DNA of 64,000 nt, taken from NCBI GenBank assembly GCA_014058105.1, contig JACGCM010001441.1, forward strand, positions 992,001 to 1,056,000, given 5' to 3'. Below the pieces are notes generated by a model. The model made no database searches, was not told where the DNA came from, and was given only the letters and a program-made list of their open reading frames with translations. Numbering within the stretch: the first letter of the stretch is position 1; each line of letters begins with the position of its first letter. The DNA is from Kingdonia uniflora (Eukaryota; Streptophyta; Magnoliopsida; Ranunculales; Circaeasteraceae). The position numbers and the translations under genes are program-made. This document shows positions 62,677-64,000 of the stretch, one piece after another.

Positions 62677-63516
62677 ATGGTAGCCTCTGAGGGCGAATCA
62701 TCGATGGAAGGCTCTACGACCGTACCATCATGTACCATGCCCGTGGGGTAGGAGGGCGGGCATGATCACGAGGCCGGGACGTCGGTGCCTCGTGACGCAA
62801 GGGCAGAGTCGCGAGCGGATTACATGGTGCGAGGGAGAGTATCCAGAGATCTGGCCCACGAGGCCATTATAAGTGGTCGCGAGAGGGGGGTTTCTAAGTT
62901 ATATTGGCCTTATCCCAGCGAGTGGAGGTTGCCAGTCTCGCTAGCCGATTACGAGAGTCTCGGGATCACGATGGAGTTCCTGGATGATGTCAACGAGCAG
63001 GAGGGGGCTCGTGGCGGTAGTAAGTGGATATGAACAGATTGCCAAACGTTGGCACCCAACCAATGCATCATTTACTTCGGGAAATTTGATGTGGGGCTGA
63101 GGTTTCCCTTAGATGATTTGACCAAAAATTGTCTAAACTCATTTGAGCAAACCCCGGGGCAAATGAATGGAAATTTTTATCGAGTGATGACAGGATGTCG
63201 ACTGATTAATTAGTCGGTGCCGCCTCGTTAGAACGTAGGTTATGGGGATATAATGATCGCTGCTAAGATGGGACGTTATCCGCGTTAATGGGATGTCGTT
63301 CTTGAGGGAACGGGGACAGAGCATGATGGGGCCGAGGCGATAGAGGAACTGGTGTCTCCTCATGTTACGCGTTCATGGGTACGCACGGGGGGTGAGGGGC
63401 GACAAACTCGGACCTCGGCCAAGGCAAAAAGGGTAGTAGGCATGACGGCCCTAGGAAAAGAGGGTAATATCGGTCTGAGGTGTCAGAGAATCATGCGTAC
63501 CTATGCACCCAAATAG
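62677..63516 (+). pseudogene. Gag-like / 'putative gypsy-type transposon' protein, stop-riddled
   Basis: From ATG 62677 one plus frame keeps coding character for 280 codons but is interrupted by stops at 62749 (TAG), 63031 (TGA), 63211 (TAG), 63229 (TAG) and 63286 (TAA), ending at TAG 63514. The start is acidic and serine-rich (MVASEGESSMEGSTTVPS). A middle part reads EWRLPVSLADYESLG. After the second stop comes YFGKFDVGLRFPLDDLTKN and then TPGQMNGNFYRVMTGC. From memory, F-x-x-GLR-x-PL followed by xPGQLxxNxWRxxxG is the pattern of the plant 'putative gypsy-type transposon' (Transposase_28) family, a gag-adjacent protein of retroelements. All breaks are in-frame stops with no visible frameshift. 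The identity needs a profile search. Confidence 0.5.
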
Positions 63517-63767
63517 AGGCACTTGTATTATATAAGTCAAAAGTTGGGCAAGCCAAAGATTTTTTAGTTCCCGATGAGTAGTAACTATTGGTGTCGGCAT
63601 CCGATCCTGGTAACGGGGTCCTTTGATTTTGACGACGGGCCTAATCGTAGCTTACATCATAATGTGTTTAATACAAAGTGTACATTACTCATTGTGTGAA
63701 ATGTAAAGTCCTTTGCAAGTATTTTTTATTCGTTGACTAAATTGTTGCTCGTTATTCTACAGGTGTG
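63517..63767. other. Probable spacer or intron
   Basis: No open frame of note. The 3' half is T-rich and ends in TTGCTCGTTATTCTACAG at 63743-63760, a good plant splice acceptor (pyrimidine tract plus CAG). The following frame may therefore be an exon. Confidence 0.4.
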
Positions 63768-64000
63768 ATGCTTGCGAAGGTATTGTATAAGACGTCTCGT
63801 TTGCATATGCTCAGCCATAAAAACAATGAGTGCCAAGTGTTGACGAATATTCTTGATGGGAAGTTTGACTCAGACAAATACTGGTCAACAAAGAAGTATA
63901 GCAAGCATCGTACATGTCTAGTGAGCAACACTTATTATGTGGAAAGTGTGCACAGTTATAAGTCAGCGGTGAGTGTTGGGATGAAGCTAAGATTCCTAAA
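63768..64000 (+). CDS. Open frame of unknown function, cut by window end
   Basis: From ATG 63768 (MLAKVLYKTSRLHMLSHKNN) the frame stays open for 77 codons to the end of the window. It is lysine- and tyrosine-rich (for example DSDKYWSTKKYSKHRTC) with no domain I recognise. It is in a different frame from the gag-like remnant, but a splice acceptor lies just before it, so it could be a later exon of the same element or a host gene. Codon content looks protein-like but is too short to judge. Confidence 0.35.
   Translation, partial: MLAKVLYKTSRLHMLSHKNNECQVLTNILDGKFDSDKYWSTKKYSKHRTCLVSNTYYVESVHSYKSAVSVGMKLRFL

Noticed and set aside
63139..63363. 74-residue minus-strand frame
   Set aside because: Lies opposite the gag-like frame and has no recognisable domain.

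Overview
The window is plant nuclear DNA, most likely from an angiosperm. The evidence is a very large tandem satellite with a nucleosome-length repeat, tRNA-derived SINEs, plant L1-type LINE protein remains with zf-RVT and plant RNase H-like domains, and the captured first exon of a TOL1-like (TOM1-like, ESCRT) plant gene. No intact protein-coding gene, tRNA, rRNA or CRISPR array is visible. Most of the window looks like pericentromeric, centromeric or other heterochromatic array.

Layout. About 55 kb (1-15634 and 22003-62106, with small interruptions) is one head-to-tail AT-rich satellite. Its repeat is 168 bp: the same motif recurs at 1, 169, 337, 505 and 673. All monomers point the same way. 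Domain I (1 to about 24 kb) holds older, more diverged monomers with a longer repeat of about 1.8-2.2 kb. From about 27 kb new monomer types appear, arranged in 2.1-2.3 kb higher-order repeats (HORs, 28-38 kb), then a compact 5-monomer HOR of 838-840 bp (38.6-41 kb), then a 3.3-3.5 kb HOR of 19 monomers plus one fossil SINE, in about four copies (41.2-54.6 kb). A more mixed stretch runs to 62.1 kb.

Interruptions. A 205-bp unique insert lies at 6973-7177. A 5'-truncated SINE on the minus strand lies at 9109-9196. A LINE reverse-transcriptase fragment without either end lies at 12450-12899. A 6.4 kb composite insertion lies at 15635-22002: a 5'-truncated minus-strand LINE interrupted by about 4.5 kb of other DNA, which holds a TOL1-like exon, a second LINE scrap and two short tandem repeats. 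A near full-length SINE lies at 25356-25495. Five related SINEs, at 29.3, 42.5, 46.0, 49.3 and 52.6 kb, all sit at the same base of the monomer and descend from one insertion.

Right end. At about 62107 the satellite stops and GC-richer DNA begins. It contains a reading frame broken only by in-frame stops (62677-63516) that resembles the gag-like or 'putative gypsy-type transposon' proteins of plants, and then an open frame of unknown identity that runs off the window.

The genes do not work together as a pathway. What the window shows is the history of a satellite: local amplification, sequence exchange between copies, SINE tagging and LINE insertion. Most short open frames in the satellite are artefacts of the 168-bp (3 x 56) repeat length, which keeps one reading frame in register from monomer to monomer.
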